From: Neolecta irregularis DAH-3
Taxonomy: Eukaryota; Ascomycota; Neolectomycetes; Neolectales; Neolectaceae
Assembly (NCBI GenBank): GCA_001929475.1
Contig: LXFE01003012.1
Coordinates: 1-64,000, forward strand
Length of the DNA stretch: 64,000 nt
Direction of reading: 5' to 3'
Numbering within the stretch: the stretch's first letter is position 1; every line of letters begins with the position of its first letter. Shown piece after piece: positions 61,212 to 64,000 of the stretch. A program made the position numbers and the translations under genes. Below the pieces are notes generated by a model. That model was not told where the DNA came from, searched no databases, and saw nothing but the letters and a program-made list of their open reading frames with translations.

Positions 61212-61637
61212 TTAGAGACCTGAGAAAAGAAATACCACTTCATATTTTCCAATCTTTCCATCTTCGTCAAATTCAGTGAAAGAATATGTGAATGTTTCGT
61301 TCCACGATTGTTGGGTTTTCTTCCAGGTGAATTTTGCTGTTGCTTTGACACAAACGCGTTCAGATTCCACATCCAGAGTCCAATCATAAAATTTCATGTC
61401 CTCAAACTCGAACAATTCAGCCAATAATTCAAAATATTCAGCGATTTGTGGTCCACGAAAAGTCGATAGAAAGGGGAGTTGCGGAATTTTGATTGAACAA
61501 TGCTCGATGATCACTGGCTCTTGTGTTTCAGTGAAATGCGATAGTATCGCCGTAAAAGGTTTCTTTGCTGCAAATGACGAGCATAATGATTGTGTTAGTG
61601 CAAAAATATGATCTGCTCTGGATATCACGGAGGTCAT
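61212..61637 (-). CDS. SnoaL/NTF2-like domain protein
   Basis: Single-exon frame of 141 residues. HSFTETQEPVII-type helix and strand pattern (ILSHFTETQEPVIIEHCSIK, STFRGPQIAEYFELLAELFE, VCVKATAKFTWKKTQQSWNE, YSFTEFDEDGKIGKYEVVF) fit the small cone-shaped SnoaL/NTF2 fold. Members range from catalytic to purely structural, so no reaction is assigned. The usual C-terminal YEVW-type strand ends early here (EVVFLFSGL), and a GTATTT donor-like site at that point could lead to another exon. The neighbouring carotenoid-oxygenase gene is on the same strand. Confidence 0.6.
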   Translation of the reverse strand: MTSVISRADHIFALTQSLCSSFAAKKPFTAILSHFTETQEPVIIEHCSIKIPQLPFLSTFRGPQIAEYFELLAELFEFEDMKFYDWTLDVESERVCVKATAKFTWKKTQQSWNETFTYSFTEFDEDGKIGKYEVVFLFSGL

Positions 61638-61835
61638 TGAGATGTGGTTGATTCATCGCTGACCCACCCGCTATATTTAATATCCTCCGCTAATCTAGAC
61701 AGAGTAAAAAGAAATATATCCCATGATCGTCATGTAATTTTCACTACTGCGCTCAGCAGCGCTTGTCCGAGTAAAACCCAGATATGCCAAGTAAGTGCAC
61801 TAATCGAATTAGAAAAGCAATCAGGATTGGAAAAA

Positions 61836-63941
61836 TTACAAAAAGATTACCCAAGCTACCAAAACAGACATTCCAAATCGCAAGGCGCTTAACCCATGCA
61901 TCGAACGTTTCCCAATCCATACAAAATTCCAGATCCAAAAGTTTGTGATTAATGATAAACTCGTAGACTTTCTCGGCGGTCTGTGAGTTGTTACGACTAC
62001 TTTATTGTCTGCTTCCGAGATGCTGACGCTTCGTTGAGAATCAACTTGAGCTCTTGAAAGCCAGGTGGCGTGAAGGCCATATGGTACACGCTGGGGTATT
62101 TGAATGATAGCAAGCGGAGGAAGACTGAATTTCTTTGCGCAAATTATCCATACTTGAGAGGACTCTTGATCACGATCCACGACAAAAGGTGATGCGCCCT
62201 TTGCTCGACGTTCATCATAGACGTGCATCAGTACGACGCCGTCATCTTCGGTCTTGGCGTCAGAATGTGGGACAAATGTTGCTTCGGAACTATAGTGGCC
62301 TTGTGGTAGATGTATAGTCTTTATATGTGGACTGCAAGGGGGCGTATTTGATGTGGAATTATCCACATTCAACGGAGGATCGCGAATCATTTGTTGAATA
62401 TCAGCCTTAACGATCACATCAATTTTTGCACCGGATAGAGCAGCATCGAAGGAACCTTGACGCATTGATGAGCCGTAAACAAAGCGATTGGGCAATGTGA
62501 GCCGATTTGTATTGATTGTAGGAAACTCCATGGGAAAATCTGAGAGCGGATAACTATGAGAGATCAAATTTTTGACCAGATCAAAACTAGTTTTAATGAG
62601 ATATTTTAAACTGAAGACATACCGGTAATAATAAAGATGTACAACATCGGATTCTGTTGCCTCCTCATTCAGATCCATGCCTCCAGCAGCATGGACCAGT
62701 TTCGCACCTTTGAAGCGACAAGCGATCAAGCAAACTGCCATGACTTTACCGTCGTCATCCAGTTCATCCCATGCGTTTGCACTGTGAAATATCATACAGC
62801 TTTCTACACAACTGAACCATTTTGGGGGCGGCGTCGACGTTATTCCAAAAGTTCTAGGAATGATGCCAAATTTCATAGGCATGTCTTTGTCGAAATGGAG
62901 CATTGGACGAGAGGAAAGAATACTAAAGGGCGACATTGTGAGAGGACAATCGATGATAATGCTGTGGGTTTGGGTACATGCAAAGTCATGCATCTAAAAG
63001 GGTAACTTCGAAAGACATCAACATACCATCTTTGGAGATTTACTCTCCAGATAGATAGGAACCTGCCAGCTCTTGTGTTTTCCATCATGTCCAACGACAG
63101 AATATCGAATGAATGGGTTCTTGAATTGAAAGATGTCATACCCAAACATTATAAGATCGCCATTTACTGGATCAATCTTTGGATGAGCAGTAACCCATTC
63201 ACTTGCCGACCCGGGAATCCCCAAACTTTCCCCGCGGTTTTTAAATTTAACCCAGTCGAGTGTTTCAAGTTCTGGTGCTGTAATTTCTATGGGTGGTCCT
63301 GATTCGCACATTGCCATAACTCTTCTGTCATGATAAATAACAGAGGTATTTGCCACAGATAACCGTATTGATCCCGAAAGAAAGGCTGCAAAATATTAGA
63401 ATTTGAATGCAAAAAGAATACCCAGAAACCCTGCTTCCATGACGGATTTGATGATGGCAAAGTTTGAAGTCAACGGATCAATGAGAGAAGTAATCGATGG
63501 GAGAAGGGTCTGTCCCCAATGCGAAGAAGCGGTATAAACATCTGTTTTAACGAATTTATTAACATAGCGCGGTTCGATGATGTTTGAGTTTTGGGGTTTG
63601 AAGAAGAATACGCCGTGCAGCATGCCTAAATTAAAGGTGAGACATTTTAAAACATGGTTTCAGGGCACCATCGCCGTCGAACCAGTGATATCTCTCGTGA
63701 TCTCGTGGTGGAAACATTGGATTTGGGCCATTTCGAACCTGCAGATATCAAAACCAAATGAATAAAACTGTTTTCTTCATACGTACTGTCCGCCTATCAG
63801 ACAGTCTGGGATTGTTCCTTGGAATGAACATGGAGCGAGATGGAGTTCGTTTGATTGTGGGTAGAAATTTCCCTGCAGATAAGGATGAGCAGAACGATCT
63901 GAGCGTGTCGCTGGCTGTCTGGATACGGCAAATTCTTCCAT
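61836..63941 (-). CDS. Carotenoid-cleavage-oxygenase family enzyme
   Basis: Iron(II) dioxygenase of the CCD/lignostilbene-dioxygenase family. Start MEEFAVSRQPATRSDRSAHP, then YLQGNFYPQSNELH, CLIGGQYVRNGPNPMFPPRD, WFDGDGMLHGVFFFKP, VANTSVIYHDRRVMAMCESG, SEWVTAHPKIDPVNGDLIMF, MHDFACTQTHSIIIDCPLTM, SCMIFHSANAWDELDDDGK, and QIPQRVPYGLHATWLS. The four iron-binding histidines expected for the family are visible (TAHP, HDF, FHSANAWDE, GLHATW). Introns seen are GT-AG. About 70 residues follow the usual end of the family; they may be a real tail or read-through of an unseen intron. Substrate (carotenoid or stilbene) cannot be told apart. Confidence 0.88.
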
Positions 63942-64000
63942 TCTGGTGGTTTATGGATGAGCACAAGGCACTTCAACTCGTCTATCGATGTTTGCTTTCT

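Noticed and set aside
60418-63941. A biosynthetic cluster of HAD hydrolase, SnoaL-like protein and carotenoid-type oxygenase
   Set aside because: Only three adjacent genes, one broken, with no polyketide, terpene or peptide synthase nearby; co-location alone is weak.
1-64000. CRISPR arrays, rRNA, prophage or viral genes
   Set aside because: No regularly spaced repeats, rRNA motifs or viral structural/replication genes were seen anywhere in the window.

Overview
The window looks like nuclear DNA of a filamentous ascomycete (Pezizomycotina, class not resolved). Almost every gene is a fungal ortholog interrupted by several introns, usually 31-60 nt, with CTAAC/CTGAT-like branch sites. No bacterial operon structure, tRNA, rRNA or CRISPR array was seen. 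No database could be searched: names rest on recognised family motifs, and exon ends were inferred by joining reading frames.

Layout. 0.3-5.7 kb: two tandem oligopeptide transporters (POT/PTR2). 5.8-10.5 kb: meiotic helicase MER3/HFM1 (minus). 10.9-12.2 kb: a fungal protein I do not recognise. 12.2-14.4 kb: gene-poor spacer with a perfect-TIR MITE. 14.4-15.9 kb: an ABM-like protein and an unclear coding remnant. 15.9-20.7 kb: nucleoporin Nup159 (minus). 21.1-27.5 kb: two tandem GH81 endo-1,3-beta-glucanases (minus). 28.3-30.8 kb: Kel3-like Kelch protein and the convergent SDHAF3. 30.9-32.2 kb: GC-rich island plus a dispersed repeat. 32.3-36.4 kb: IME4/METTL3-type mRNA m6A methyltransferase, calcipressin and a nuclear FKBP. 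36.6-44.2 kb: REV1, ZIM17 and cullin-3. 44.8-47.9 kb: a second copy of the dispersed repeat, a CSR1-like CRAL-TRIO protein and a short-chain dehydrogenase. 49.4-58.4 kb: a MIZ/SP-RING protein, a bifunctional pseudouridine-degrading enzyme, eIF2B-beta, Ies6, Ost1 and SF3B6/p14. 58.6-64 kb: hexokinase, a decayed HAD hydrolase, a SnoaL-like protein and a carotenoid-cleavage-oxygenase-family enzyme.

Most genes are unrelated housekeeping genes, not a pathway cluster. Many are arranged as divergent pairs with short shared promoters (71 bp between the pseudouridine gene and GCD7).

The strongest unexplained pattern concerns splicing. In otherwise intact conserved genes the reading frame can often be joined only by non-canonical boundaries: at least five GC-AG introns, one apparent AT donor, one apparent GG donor, and three introns lacking AG at the frame-correct acceptor. 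Several introns are only 31-37 nt. Either this species tolerates relaxed splice sites or the sequence carries base errors; RNA reads would decide. A second notable point is an IME4/METTL3 homolog whose catalytic DPPW motif reads DPAW.
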